Positions 29,068-39,300 of a stretch of 64,000 bases of DNA are shown here, piece by piece (the first letter of the stretch is position 1; each line of letters opens with the position of its first letter). This stretch comes from Puniceicoccaceae bacterium (GTDB lineage Bacteria; Verrucomicrobiota; Verrucomicrobiia; Opitutales; Coraliomargaritaceae), in the NCBI GenBank assembly GCA_022448605.1, contig JAKVCM010000001.1:1-64000 (forward strand), given 5' to 3'. The notes beneath the pieces are model-generated. The model was given only the letters and a program-made list of their open reading frames with translations, was not told where the DNA came from and did no database searches. The position numbers were made by a program, and so were the translations under genes.

Positions 29068-29919
29068 ATGACTCCGATCGTATTTATTTGCGCCGCAGGT
29101 GCCGCCTCCCTTTACGCGGTTGGTTCGCTCCAAATCAAACGATCGCTCAACGCAGGTGCGCCCAAACGAAGGGCGATTGCCGTCACTAATTTAGCGATGG
29201 CGCTCTGGGCGCTTCCGCTCTTCTTTATCTCACGTGGGGATTTCGAGCCAAGCGCCTGGCTTACTGCAGTAGCTGCTGGCATTGCGCTATTTCTAGGACG
29301 TATCCTTGCAGTGCAGGCGCTTGATCTCGGTGATCTCTCCATCGTCGGGCCCTTGCTGGGAATGAAAACGCTGCTGGTTGCGATCTTCTCTTTTTCTACT
29401 GGTCAGGCCGAATTGACGGCTTGGCTTTGGATTGCCTCTATCGCAGCGACAGCTGGCGTTATTCTCATTCAAAGAGGCCCGAGAAGACTCACTAAGCGAC
29501 GCCGTGCCGCCGCCTGCTATGCCTTCGGAGCAAGTTTACTCTTCGCGCTATGCGATATTTTGGTGGTCGAAGCCCGCGGACAACTCGGCATCGGGTGGCT
29601 CTCACCTACTCTCTTTTTAACAGTCGCTCTACTTGTGCCCCTCATGGGAAAGCACCCCAACGCCCCTTCCGAAGCACGTAAGCCCATGTATCTAGGCTCT
29701 GTCATCATGGGCTTCCAAACTACTCTCGTTATTTTAATCATCGGTCTAACTGGCCAAGCGGTGATAGTTAATATTGTCTACTCCTCACGCGCATTGTGGA
29801 CAGTTGTCGTCGACCGCTACTTCGGACGAGGAGAAGGTGTCGCCGCATTTTTCAGGTGGCGGTTGATTGGTGCGGCACTACTCGTCGCAGCAATCGCGAT
29901 TGTCATTTTTGAGCGTTAA
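29068..29919 (+). CDS. EamA-like DMT superfamily transporter
   Basis: The 283 residues show about ten hydrophobic segments, the 5+5 layout of drug/metabolite transporters of the EamA type. The repeat units start near residues 3 and 148. The first repeat ends with SIVGPLLGMKTLLVAIFS and AGVILIQRG; the second ends with NIVYSSRALWTVVVDRYFGRGEG and LIGAALLVAAIAIVIFE. Proteins of this type export or import small metabolites across the inner membrane; the substrate is unknown. A CAGGAG lies about 17 bp before the start. The last 17 bp overlap the end of larE on the other strand, so both transcripts share 3' ends. I saw no terminator between them. Confidence 0.88.
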   Translation: MTPIVFICAAGAASLYAVGSLQIKRSLNAGAPKRRAIAVTNLAMALWALPLFFISRGDFEPSAWLTAVAAGIALFLGRILAVQALDLGDLSIVGPLLGMKTLLVAIFSFSTGQAELTAWLWIASIAATAGVILIQRGPRRLTKRRRAAACYAFGASLLFALCDILVVEARGQLGIGWLSPTLFLTVALLVPLMGKHPNAPSEARKPMYLGSVIMGFQTTLVILIIGLTGQAVIVNIVYSSRALWTVVVDRYFGRGEGVAAFFRWRLIGAALLVAAIAIVIFER

Positions 29920-30715
29920 TACCATCGATCACTCTATTCAACTTGCCGGAGACAAAGCCCTCTTCATCAAAATCGACCCTGGCGAAGCCCAGTTTGCGAA
30001 TACCCGCCGTGATGGATTCACGATTTTCGGCTAGCTTGGTCTGGAGATTCTCCGCCACTTCCACCCGAGCGGTATCGCCGTAGTGACGGACACGATTGAT
30101 CGGAAAGCCTGCGTCTTTGACTAGCGCTTCCGCATCTTCGATCTGGCGAAGTTTCTTCACCGTAATCTCTTCACCATAGGGCACCCGCGAAGAAAGGCAT
30201 GGGCTTGCTGGTTTATCCCAACATTGCAGCTTGAAATAGGCTGCTAGTGCACGAACACCCTCTTTATCGATCCCGCAGTCCGAGAGCGGCGAACGCACTT
30301 GAAAATCGTCCGCAGCTTTCAAGCCTGGCCGATAGTCACCGAGGTCATCTCTGTTTGTACCATTGAGTATCCACCATCCAGTGTAGTCTTTCCTCAAGTC
30401 CGCCAGTGCGTCGTAGAGAGCGTGTTTGCAAAAGTAACATCGGTTCGTCGGATTACTAAAATAACTGGGGTTTTCGATCTCTTTGGTAGTGATCACACGA
30501 ATGGATAAATCGTTGGCACGAGCAAAGTCTTTGGCCTCGTCGAGGTCAGAAAGCTTCAGGCTGGGCGAGGCCGAGATCACAGCCAGCGTTTGCGCACGAC
30601 CTAGAAAATGCTTTGATATGAAAGCGAGCAAAGAACTATCTACTCCTCCAGAAAACGCCACGAGCGCACCAGGACATTCTCTAAACCAGTCGCGCAGCTT
30701 CTCTAAGTCTCTCAT
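29903..30715 (-). CDS. larE: ATP-dependent sacrificial sulfur transferase LarE
   Basis: The protein has 270 residues from the ATG at 30715. A TTG further upstream gives 282, but the ATG start matches the family, which opens just before the PP-loop; a GGAGG lies 14 bp before it. The PP-loop AFSGGVDSSLLAFI (residues about 20-33) binds ATP. The segment WDKPASPCLSSRVPYGEEIT holds the cysteine that in Lactiplantibacillus LarE gives up its sulfur and becomes dehydroalanine. LarE sulfurates the nicotinate-derived precursor of the nickel-pincer nucleotide. It is divergent from larC with 87 bp between, so the region may hold a shared control site. Confidence 0.93.
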   Translation of the reverse strand: MRDLEKLRDWFRECPGALVAFSGGVDSSLLAFISKHFLGRAQTLAVISASPSLKLSDLDEAKDFARANDLSIRVITTKEIENPSYFSNPTNRCYFCKHALYDALADLRKDYTGWWILNGTNRDDLGDYRPGLKAADDFQVRSPLSDCGIDKEGVRALAAYFKLQCWDKPASPCLSSRVPYGEEITVKKLRQIEDAEALVKDAGFPINRVRHYGDTARVEVAENLQTKLAENRESITAGIRKLGFARVDFDEEGFVSGKLNRVIDGINAQK

Positions 30716-30802
30716 TTCACGAAAGCTTGCCTCCAATTTTACAGCTGTCAACTTACACTAACTCGCTTCACCGACATCAAAGCAAACAACTCTTCCCCAA
30801 AT

Positions 30803-31996
30803 ATGCCGACACTCGTCTACAACTGCCCATCCGGAATCAGCGGCGACATGAACCTCGGAGCCATGGTCGCTCTCGGCGTTGACCCAAAAGTGCTTGAAGT
30901 AGAACTGCGTAAGCTACCCTACGAGGCTTGGCATCTACACTTCGACCACGACACACGCGGCGGGATTAGCGGAATTCGTTGCACCGTGCATGTGCATGAT
31001 CACCATAATAAACACTCCTCCCACGGACATGACCACCATCACCGTACTTTTGCTGACATCCAGAAAACGATTAAAGGCAGCGAACTCTCCGACCGCGTGA
31101 AGACTGATGCTATTGCCTGCTTTCAAGCGCTCGCCGTCGCAGAAGGCGCGGTGCATGGCATCGCTCCAGAGGAAGTCCACTTTCACGAAGTCGGCGCGAT
31201 CGACTCCATCGTCGATATGATCGGTGCCGCCATCTGCTGGGAGCTACTTGATGTCGACCGGATCGTCTGTCAAAATCTTGAAGTAGGCGGAGGCACCGTT
31301 CAATGTGCCCACGGTCGCATACCCATTCCCGCGCCCGCTACCACACGTCTGCTCACAGGCAAACCCTACTCTGCTGGAGCGACTGATAAGGAAACCACCA
31401 CGCCGACTGGTGCCGCCCTTCTCGTCGGACGAGGAGCTGAGTTTGGTGCAAGCACAAGAGGCCGGCAAATCGCCACTGCCATCGGCGTTGGCCAGCGCGA
31501 CGACCCGAAACTACCGAACGTGCTCTACGCCACACTGATCGATGAGTACGTATCCTGCGCACCGACTTCAGACAAGGTCTACGAGCTAGCCGTGAACCTT
31601 GACGATATGACCGGCGAAGCAATCGGCTACCTCTGCGAACAAATCCGCGAAGCAGGCACACTTGATGTGTGGCAGGTCGCGGCTGCATTCAAAAAAGGTC
31701 GCCCTGGTACGATCGTGCATTGCCTCTGCCAAGCCGCAGATCTCGAGCACATTGAGGCCACTATTTTTAAACACAGCCTCAGTATAGGCATCCGTCGCCA
31801 GCTATGGGAGCGCACGAAGCTTCAGCGCAAAAAAGTCACCCTCGAAACAGAGTTTGGTACAGTACACGCAAAAGTATCCACCCTTCCCGACGGCTCTGTG
31901 CACCGAAAGTTTGAATACGAGGACTGCGCACGCATCGCCCGCGAAACAAGTAAATCGATTGACGAGGTCATCACCCTTTTAGATGCCTCGCATTGA
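30803..31996 (+). CDS. larC: Nickel-pincer cofactor nickel insertase LarC (single frame)
   Basis: The 397 residues open with YNCPSGISGDMNLGAMVALG, the family signature, followed by a histidine-rich stretch (HVHDHHNKHSSHGHDHHH, about residues 68-85) likely to bind nickel. Further blocks are EEVHFHEVGAIDSIVDMIGA, the CAHGRIPIPAPATTRLL region and NLDDMTGEAIGYLCEQI. LarC inserts nickel into the dithiocarboxylated pyridinium precursor using CTP. In Lactiplantibacillus plantarum the protein is made from larC1 and larC2 by a -1 frameshift; here it is one uninterrupted frame. It overlaps larB by 14 bp. Confidence 0.94.
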   Translation: MPTLVYNCPSGISGDMNLGAMVALGVDPKVLEVELRKLPYEAWHLHFDHDTRGGISGIRCTVHVHDHHNKHSSHGHDHHHRTFADIQKTIKGSELSDRVKTDAIACFQALAVAEGAVHGIAPEEVHFHEVGAIDSIVDMIGAAICWELLDVDRIVCQNLEVGGGTVQCAHGRIPIPAPATTRLLTGKPYSAGATDKETTTPTGAALLVGRGAEFGASTRGRQIATAIGVGQRDDPKLPNVLYATLIDEYVSCAPTSDKVYELAVNLDDMTGEAIGYLCEQIREAGTLDVWQVAAAFKKGRPGTIVHCLCQAADLEHIEATIFKHSLSIGIRRQLWERTKLQRKKVTLETEFGTVHAKVSTLPDGSVHRKFEYEDCARIARETSKSIDEVITLLDASH

Positions 31997-32732
31997 TAAG
32001 ATGAATACTCGAAAAATTCTTGAAGCCCTTCAAAGGGGGGAGATCAAACTTAGCGACGCTGAAGCCCAGCTGAAGGGCTTTGTAGACCTCGGGCACAGCC
32101 GCGTTGACCTGGAACGAGAAGAGCGCAATGGCATTCCCGAGGTGATCTACGGAGGAGGCAAAACACCCGAGCAGATTATAGACATCATGGTCAGTATGGA
32201 GGCGCGCGGTCAGAATATACTCGCAACCCGTATCGCACCTGAGGTTGCCGTTGAGATTATCCAAACTTACCCCGCTGCGATTTATCATGAACTCGCTCGC
32301 TTAGTCGAGCTACGCACTTTTGAGCCCATGCAAACAACCGAAAAAATAGCCATCGTATGCGCCGGCACCTCTGACTTGTCTGTCGCCGAGGAAGCCCGTC
32401 TGACGGCAGAGTTTTACGGCAACACGACCGAGCGCATTTACGACTGCGGCGTCGCTGGACTCCACCGCTTGCTGGCAAGCCTGGATACGATACGTAGCTG
32501 CCGAGTAGTCGTGGTGATCGCAGGGATGGAAGGGGCGCTACCCAGCGTGGTCGGCGGCCTTGTCAAAGCACCCATTATCGCAGTGCCCACAAGTGTCGGC
32601 TACGGTGCCAACTTCAACGGACTTTCTGCTTTGCTCACAATGCTCAACAGCTGTGCGAGCGGTGTAAGCGTCGTCAATATCGACAACGGCTTCGGAGCAG
32701 GTTTCCTGGCCAGTCGGATTAACCAGCTTTAA
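31983..32732 (+). CDS. larB: Nickel-pincer cofactor carboxylase/hydrolase LarB
   Basis: The 249 residues match LarB, a PurE-related enzyme that carboxylates and hydrolyses nicotinic acid adenine dinucleotide as the first step of nickel-pincer cofactor synthesis. The N-terminal part has LKGFVDLGHSRVDLEREERNG-type sequence and PEVIYGGGKTPEQI. The AIR-carboxylase-like core has IVCAGTSDLSVAEEA, YDCGVAGLHRLL, VVVIAGMEGALPSVVGGLV and GYGANFNGLSALLTMLNSCASG, whose cysteine is the expected catalytic one, then VNIDNGFGAG. The start may be the ATG at 31983 (overlapping larC) or at 32001. Its last bases overlap the end of the convergent aldo/keto reductase gene by 4 bp. Confidence 0.95.
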   Translation: MPRIDKMNTRKILEALQRGEIKLSDAEAQLKGFVDLGHSRVDLEREERNGIPEVIYGGGKTPEQIIDIMVSMEARGQNILATRIAPEVAVEIIQTYPAAIYHELARLVELRTFEPMQTTEKIAIVCAGTSDLSVAEEARLTAEFYGNTTERIYDCGVAGLHRLLASLDTIRSCRVVVVIAGMEGALPSVVGGLVKAPIIAVPTSVGYGANFNGLSALLTMLNSCASGVSVVNIDNGFGAGFLASRINQL

Positions 32733-33733
32733 GTCCGATGCTGGCTGCGGCGTGAGCAACAGCCGTCTTCGTAGAGTTCCCCACCGTACATCATGGCTGA
32801 GTAGTCGGGGGAATTCGGTGTATCGTTGACCGCGAACTGTGCACGGTCACCCGAAGACATCGGCCTTGCAACGCTGGCAGCAACCGCCTGATTGACATAA
32901 TCCAGCTTGTCGATTCCCACAACATGCGTGCAGACTTGATCGTAACTTAAAGCATAGCGAAGCACTTCCTCGACATTGGTTTGCCCATGCAAGTGGGTGC
33001 GACGACTCCCCCCGAAACCCTTCATTCCCAGCACTGCAATGTTATGCTTCTTACAAAGAGGCATAGTGTCCTCCTCAAAAGCCCGCGACTTCAAAGCCCC
33101 TACAACAGACACGGGCATGAGGGTTGCATCCCACTCATAACCACCTTCAATCAAATCCCGATGTATCTTCGGTTCCGTGTGCCCAGTGAAGCCACCATAA
33201 CGAATCTTACCTTGCTTTTTCGCCAGCTCGATCGCTGCAATCGCACCGTCAGATTTGTAAGCATCCTGCGCATCATTACCAACAACGTTGTGCATCATCC
33301 AAAGATCCAGATAATCTGTCTTCAGTCGGCGGAGAGAATCCTCAAGATGCTTCATCGCACCTTCCAGGGTGGGATCTCCATCACCTCTAAAGTTGGAAAA
33401 TTTAGTCATCAGGAAAACATTCTCTCGTTTCCCTATTAAGGCATTGCCCATATACTCCTCTGAAACACCCTTGTGGTATCCCCATGCATTCTCGAAGAAA
33501 TTGACGCCGAGATCGTAAGCGCGGTGTACGACCTCGTTAGCCTCCTTCTGCGATCCAGTGTAATAAAGCGTGTGCCCGCCAATACCAACCACTGTTAACA
33601 TATCGTCGTGGCGGCCAAATTTACGTTTGGGAATCTTCGTTCCCTCGGCTGTCTTGGCGATCGCAGCTGGCGAGCCAGCAAATACGGCTGAACCAATTGT
33701 AGTTTTAAGAAAATTACGACGTGTTACTTTCAT
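32729..33733 (-). CDS. Tat-exported aldo/keto reductase
   Basis: The 334 residues begin with a twin-arginine signal (TRRNFLKTTIGSAVFAGSPAAIA, residues about 4-26). An (alpha/beta)8 aldo/keto reductase domain follows. Expected catalytic positions can be placed: glutamate in FFENAWGYHKGVSEE where classical enzymes have aspartate, the tyrosine of WGY, lysine in FLMTKFSN and histidine in LWMMHNVVG. The C-terminus ends in a Cys pair (DGCCSRRSQ). Such Tat-borne reductases are common in Planctomycetes and Verrucomicrobia. The substrate is unknown. Being next to the lar genes does not make it LarA, as it has no LarA-type sequence. Confidence 0.9.
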   Translation of the reverse strand: MKVTRRNFLKTTIGSAVFAGSPAAIAKTAEGTKIPKRKFGRHDDMLTVVGIGGHTLYYTGSQKEANEVVHRAYDLGVNFFENAWGYHKGVSEEYMGNALIGKRENVFLMTKFSNFRGDGDPTLEGAMKHLEDSLRRLKTDYLDLWMMHNVVGNDAQDAYKSDGAIAAIELAKKQGKIRYGGFTGHTEPKIHRDLIEGGYEWDATLMPVSVVGALKSRAFEEDTMPLCKKHNIAVLGMKGFGGSRRTHLHGQTNVEEVLRYALSYDQVCTHVVGIDKLDYVNQAVAASVARPMSSGDRAQFAVNDTPNSPDYSAMMYGGELYEDGCCSRRSQHRT

Positions 33734-33915
33734 AATGCTTTTATACTGAATCTGATGAACGCGTCAATCCCACTAAATAATAATCTGCATGCACATTGAC
33801 CTACAGCTCGAAAGTTGGAAAGTATACACTGTGTTATTAAAACCGTATTATTAGCCAATAAATCCTAAGTGATCAGGTCAACCATTCATTGATCTTTCAT
33901 AGGTAGATTGTGTGG

Positions 33916-35184
33916 TCACAGGACGGATAAGCGCCTCATAATAATCGCCTCGGCCGCACGCTTGCCTGAAATGACCGCGCCCTCGATTGATGCGCTGGTG
34001 GCATGGTCACCGCATACATAGATGCCCTTTTGTTGGATAAAGCCTAGTTTATATTTTTGTGCCTTGGGTGTTTGTTCGGGTAATGCCTCAGGAATCAAAT
34101 CTGTGCGCAAATGACACCATTGTGCCACACACTCACCGAACCAGCCCATTAATTCTTGCTGCACTTTGGCAGGGAGACCTTCCTCAGGGTGTAGCCCTAA
34201 AACGGATACAGAAATAAGCGCTCGTTCATCAGGCGAATAGTCCGGTGAGGCGTCGGTCAAGGCGCAAACGTTGTTAACGACACCCTCCCCGCTCCCGTTA
34301 AGACAAATGATCGATTCATTGATGGGTGAAGATGGCGCGTAGAAATAGAGATTTGTAACCGACCGCCACTCTGGCATCCTCTCTTTAAGATCAGGAAGAA
34401 GCGAACCCACACTAGCAGCATTGGTCGCCAGTACAACGGCGCGTCCGTGTATTTGCTCCCCGCTCGATAGGGTCACTGAGTGGGCATCTAGACTGACCAC
34501 TTTTTGATTCAATGTAATCGAATCAGGCGGAAGCCTCGCCGCGAGTTGCTTGGGGATTTCGCCCATACCTTTAGCAGGCAGCGTAGCGCTACCTTGCCCA
34601 AACATCTTGAAAGTAAACTCAAACATACGGCTTGAAGTCCTCAGTTCACTCTCCAAGAAAATGCCGCCGTAAAAGGAGCGAAAGAAGCTATCGATCATCG
34701 CTTCAGAGAATCCGCGCCCTCTAAGATAAGACTCAGTCTTACGATCTTCGCGGTTCGCGATTTGTTCAAGCGTGCTACCGAGTATCTGGCTTCGCATCAA
34801 CCCGACGCGTAACTTATCAATGAATCCACCAATGGGGGCGGTGGCGCTCGTCCAAGCGCTGGCTGGGCGACGAAACACATCCATCAAGCGCTTCAGTCGC
34901 TTACCATTGAAAACCAAGGCACCTGGTTCGAATTTGCGTAAATCAAGCGCCTTCATATCCAACAAGGCGCCCGTCTCTGGATAAGCATCAAGATAGACTT
35001 GAAAGCCGCGATCCAGAAGAAAACCATCGACCACATCCGTGCGGACACGACCGCCGACGACATCGCCACTATCAATCAAACGAAGCTTTAGACCAGATGC
35101 TTGCAGGTGCAAGGCACAAGATAAACCCGCCATACCAGCACCCACTATGATAACTGGTGCTTCACTTGAAGAGGTATGCGACAT
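33916..35184 (-). CDS. FAD-dependent oxidoreductase, amine oxidase/phytoene desaturase-like
   Basis: The 422 residues begin with the FAD-binding Rossmann motif VIIVGAGMAGLSCALHLQASG (about 11-31), then GGRVRTDVVDGFLLDRGFQVYLDAYPE, the pattern of the flavin amine oxidase/protoporphyrinogen oxidase/phytoene desaturase group. The C-terminus has the second FAD contact GIYVCGDHATSASIEGAVISGKRAAEAI. The substrate is unknown. The middle segment with SFFRSFYGGIFLESELRTS is shared by a family seen in cyanobacteria and plastids, but no role can be assigned from sequence alone. It stands alone: 182 bp from the aldo/keto reductase and 189 bp from YceI. Confidence 0.88.
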   Translation of the reverse strand: MSHTSSSEAPVIIVGAGMAGLSCALHLQASGLKLRLIDSGDVVGGRVRTDVVDGFLLDRGFQVYLDAYPETGALLDMKALDLRKFEPGALVFNGKRLKRLMDVFRRPASAWTSATAPIGGFIDKLRVGLMRSQILGSTLEQIANREDRKTESYLRGRGFSEAMIDSFFRSFYGGIFLESELRTSSRMFEFTFKMFGQGSATLPAKGMGEIPKQLAARLPPDSITLNQKVVSLDAHSVTLSSGEQIHGRAVVLATNAASVGSLLPDLKERMPEWRSVTNLYFYAPSSPINESIICLNGSGEGVVNNVCALTDASPDYSPDERALISVSVLGLHPEEGLPAKVQQELMGWFGECVAQWCHLRTDLIPEALPEQTPKAQKYKLGFIQQKGIYVCGDHATSASIEGAVISGKRAAEAIIMRRLSVL

Positions 35185-35373
35185 AATTGATCTAAAAAAT
35201 CTTCGCAGAAACTAATGTTGGAATTATCTAGTATTGGATAAGCTGATTCTCGGTAATCTTACGCCTGATAATGCTATGCACTAAGCCGATGGATAAGTTC
35301 CCAGTTGATGCGAAACAAAGAAACCAGGCTTGGAAGCATCAAATACACTTTTAGGCAATGAAGCTGGCTGCTT

Positions 35374-36000
35374 TTAAACGTCTGGCGCAGCACCAGCGAT
35401 AGCTAAGCGTAGCTCGATTTCTTCGGCTACCTTGTCCAAATTCTGTCCAGGCTTGATGCCAAAATCGCTACGCTTGATGGTGAAGGTCGAACGTAGCACG
35501 AGGAGATCACCTTCCATTGCTCCGTTTGAGCGTTTTCCAAGCATGTCGGGCAGATACGTAAATGTGACTGGGACGGTCAGTTCTTTAGCCACGCCCTTAA
35601 GGGTAAAGTCGCCAGTGAGCTGTGCTTTGAAACCATCTTTCAGCTCTTCAATCTTCGAGATCGACTTCGCCACAAAAGTAATCGTTGGGTGACTCGCCGC
35701 ATCAAGCCATCCATTGCCGAGCATGTGCTCTTGCAGCTTGTTGTTAGTTGCAGTAAGGGAGGCAGTCTCAATCGTAATGGTGCCGGAGACGGCATTAGGA
35801 TTTTCAGAGTCAAAAGTCACGCTGCCGCTAACGCCCTTTGCATTACCGCTGATAGATTCGAGAGGTGCATCTAAGAGAAAGGAGACATTATTGACCCCCT
35901 TTGGATCTTCGAAGTCATAGGTTTTAACCTCTGCTTGAAGTGAGGACAAGCCAGCGCAGAGTACAGCGTAGGTAAAGAGGAGAGATTTTACGGTTTGCAT
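35374..36000 (-). CDS. YceI-family periplasmic lipid-binding-type protein
   Basis: The 208 residues from the ATG at 36000 place a signal peptide (SLLFTYAVLCAGLSSLQA) at the N-terminus; an upstream extension of 13 residues overlaps the next gene and is less likely. The mature part is a YceI beta-barrel lipocalin-like domain: GSVTFDSENPNAVSGTITIETASLTATN, HMLGNGWLDAASHPTITF, LTGDFTLKGVAKELTVPVTF and FTIKRSDFGIKPG. The family binds isoprenoid or fatty ligands in the periplasm. It lies 35 bp after a small membrane protein gene and may be co-transcribed with it. Confidence 0.93.
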   Translation of the reverse strand: MQTVKSLLFTYAVLCAGLSSLQAEVKTYDFEDPKGVNNVSFLLDAPLESISGNAKGVSGSVTFDSENPNAVSGTITIETASLTATNNKLQEHMLGNGWLDAASHPTITFVAKSISKIEELKDGFKAQLTGDFTLKGVAKELTVPVTFTYLPDMLGKRSNGAMEGDLLVLRSTFTIKRSDFGIKPGQNLDKVAEEIELRLAIAGAAPDV

Positions 36001-36035
36001 AATATTATAATAGCTTTTGCGAGAATGGTTAAAAG

Positions 36036-36320
36036 TCAATTCGGCTTGCGTCTGAAAGCAAAACTGAGGCCGAAGCAGATGACGCCTAGTCCGCAGGCCA
36101 GCACGAGAAATTCGACTCCCATAACGAAGCGTTCCTCATAGTCGACGTATTCGATTTGGGTGATCGGGTCGACTTGCGGGATCTCGACTCGATCCTTCGA
36201 GAAGCCAGTATGACTACCCGTGGAAATCCAAAATGCAGTAGAGACCAAAATCAAAACGAGCGCCAAAATCCTAAGGATTAAGCGGAAAAGACTGCTTTTG
36301 ATTCGTTGTGGATCAGCCAT
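36036..36320 (-). CDS. Small two-segment membrane protein, unknown
   Basis: The 94 residues contain a basic N-terminus, a membrane segment at about 15-32 (ILRILALVLILVSTAFWI), a polar loop of about 35 residues with charged and proline positions (SKDRVEIPQVDPITQIEYVDYEE) and a second segment at about 66-88 (GVEFLVLACGLGVICFGLSFAF), then a basic tail. No family was recognised. Spacing to the yceI-like gene (35 bp) suggests one transcript. The predicted loop faces the periplasm by the positive-inside rule. Confidence 0.65.
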   Translation of the reverse strand: MADPQRIKSSLFRLILRILALVLILVSTAFWISTGSHTGFSKDRVEIPQVDPITQIEYVDYEERFVMGVEFLVLACGLGVICFGLSFAFRRKPN

Positions 36321-36371
36321 GTTAGATTCATAAAATATAAGCTAAGACCTTAGCTAAGTACCGCAGAAAAA

Positions 36372-39300
36372 CTAACGGAGCTTGACTAGCAAATCTTTGC
36401 TTTCGACTTGGTCGCCTGCTTGAACTTCGACTTGATCGATGATGCCGTCGGTTAGAGCGTAGACGGTGGTCTGCATCTTCATGGCTTCGAGTATGACGAG
36501 CTTTTCGCCCTTCTTTACCTTATGTCCGACGGTCGCTGTAACAGCGCTGACCATCGCGGGGATGGGGGCACCAATTTGCATCTTGTCCGCGGAGTCGGCT
36601 TTTGTCCGGCGCTTGACCTCACTCTTGATGGACTTGTCGGCGATTACGCACTCGCGGGCGCGACCGTTGAGCTCGAAGGTGAGTGTGCGCAGGCCTTCCT
36701 CGTCGGGTTCACTCACGTAGATTAGTTTAATGATCAAAATTTTGCCTTCTTGAATCTCGACGGAGATTTCCTCGCCCGGTTTAAGGCCATAGAAAAATGC
36801 AGGAGTGGGCAAAACGCGGGCGTGCCCATACTCGTTGACGTATTTGACGAGGTCTTTAAAAACCTGCGGATACATAAGGTATGCATATAAATCGTCGTCG
36901 CTACATTCGACTCGCTTAGTGATAGCCTTTACATCTTCACGCGTGGCCTTGAGGTCGACTTTTTCAGCGCGTGCTCCGGGCCGTCCCTTGTAGGGCTTAC
37001 GATCGCCGAGAACGACTTTTTGCACAGCCTTAGGCCAGCCCCCTTTAGGTTGACCAAGACCGCCTGAGAGCATGTCGACGACAGACTCGGGAAAGGAGGT
37101 TCCAGGTTCAAGATTGACCATATCTTTTGGTTCGACGCCCTTGGTCAAAAGAAAGATGGCGAGGTCGCCCACTACCTTGGAGGACGGGGTAACTTTGACA
37201 ATATCACCAAGCAAATCGTTGACTTCACGATAATAGCGGACGACTTCTGGCCAGCGGGCACCGAGGCCAAGAGCACGGGCTTGCTCTCGAAGGTTGGTGT
37301 ATTGGCCACCAGGCATTTCGTGGCGATAAACCTCGGCCGAACCGAACTTAGGGCTGGTGTCGAAGGGCTCGTAGTATTGGCGGATCGCCTCCCAATAAAT
37401 AGAAAGGTCATCGAAGAATTTTTGGTCGAGTTTGGTATCGCGCTTGTCGCCGCGCAGAGCGTGTATAATTGAATTTAAGTTCGGCTGTGCAGTCAGTCCA
37501 GAGAGCGATGAGATCGAAAGGTCCACCGCGTCGACGCCTGCTTCGGCGGCTTTAATAATTGAAGCACCCGCAATGCCACTAGAGTCGTGGGTATGGAAGT
37601 TAACTGGGATGGCGATCTCCTGACGAAGAGCTTTGATCAACTTATATGCGGCGTTCGGGTGGCAGAGTCCCGACATGTCCTTCAACGCAAGAATGTGTGC
37701 TCCCATTATTTCTAGTTCCTTCGCCATCTCGACGTAATACTTGAGCGTATATTTATCACGATCGGAGCTAAGGATGTCGCCCGTGTAGCAAATAGTGGCT
37801 TCGCAAACAGAGTTTGTATGCTTGCGAATCGAATCCATGGCGACCTTGAGATTCGGCAAATAGTTAAGTGAGTCGAAGACCCGAAAGATATCCATCCCAC
37901 TCTCGGCAGAGTGCTTGATGAAGCCGCGAATAACGTTATCGGGATAGTTGGAATAGCCCACGCCGTTGGCGCCGCGAAGGAGCATCTGAAAGCATATATT
38001 GGGGATGCGTTCACGCAGGCGACGGAGACGCTTGAATGGATTCTCATAGAGAAAACGCATAGAAGTGTCGAAAGTGGCGCCACCCCAGCACTCCAGGCTG
38101 AAAAGTTTATCGCCGTGTTGGGCAATGGCGTCGGCTACTTCGAGTTGGTCGACGCTACGCATACGAGCAGCCAGCAAGGACTGATGCGCATCACGCATTG
38201 TTGTGTCAGTGATGAGCAGGCGTTTTTGCTGACGCATCCATTCAGCAAATTTTTCGGGGCCGTGCTTAGTCAGGTAATCCTTCGTACCTGCAGGCTTTTT
38301 GGCCTTGGGATCGAAATCGGGGGAGATCACGGGCAAGTCCATAACAGGCACGGGGCGACCTTTGACTTGCTCGTTGCCGTTGACGATGGTCTCACCGAGG
38401 AGTTTGAGTAATTTCGTGGCGCGGTCCCGGCGGCGCTTGAAATTAAAAAGCGCAGGGGTGGTATCGATCAGCGTGGTGATAGCTTGACCCGACGAAAAGG
38501 TGTCGTGGTGAATGACGTTTTCGATAAAAGGGATATTGGTTTTGACCCCTCGGATACGGAACTCGCGCAGAGCGCGATCCATCCTCTGGATGGCGAGATC
38601 GAAGCTTCGTGCGGAGGCAGTCAATTTGACTAGGAGAGAATCATAAAACGGAGTAATAACGGACCCGGTATCACCCATCGCACCATCTAGTCGAATCCCG
38701 AAGCCGGCGGCACTTCGGTAGTTGACAATCTTACCATAATCGGGCGCAAAGTTCTTTTCGGGATCCTCCGTTGTTATGCGGGCTTGTATCGCGTAGCCGT
38801 TGCGAGGGACCTCTTCCTGCGGGGGAATGCCAATCTCATTACTAAAAAGGCTGTGTCCTTGCGCGATGAGACACTGGGTGCGAACGATATCAATCCCAGT
38901 AATCACTTCGGTCACGGTGTGCTCGACCTGAATGCGAGGGTTCATCTCGATGAAAAACCATTCGTGGGTATCGAGATCTAGGAGGAACTCGACGGTGCCA
39001 GCGTTGTAATAGCCGATTGATTTAGCGATTTTAACAGCAGCCTCGCAGAGGTCACGCCGCACTTCGTCGGGCAAGCCGACAGAGGGGGCAATCTCGATGA
39101 CTTTTTGGTGGCGGCGCTGAACGGAGCAGTCGCGTTCATGGAGGTGAACGACGTTGCCCTGCTTATCACCAATAATTTGTACCTCAATGTGTTTGGCCCG
39201 ACCAATATAGCGCTCGAGGAAGACGGCGTCGTTGCCGAAAGCGCGACCGGCTTCGCCTTGGGCTTCGTCGAGGAGTGAAATCAAGTCTTTTGGATCTTTG

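Noticed and set aside
32729-33733. Aldo/keto reductase as a possible LarA substitute because it is next to the lar genes
   Set aside because: Its sequence is a plain aldo/keto reductase with Tat signal; LarA has a different fold and motifs, and adjacency alone is no evidence.
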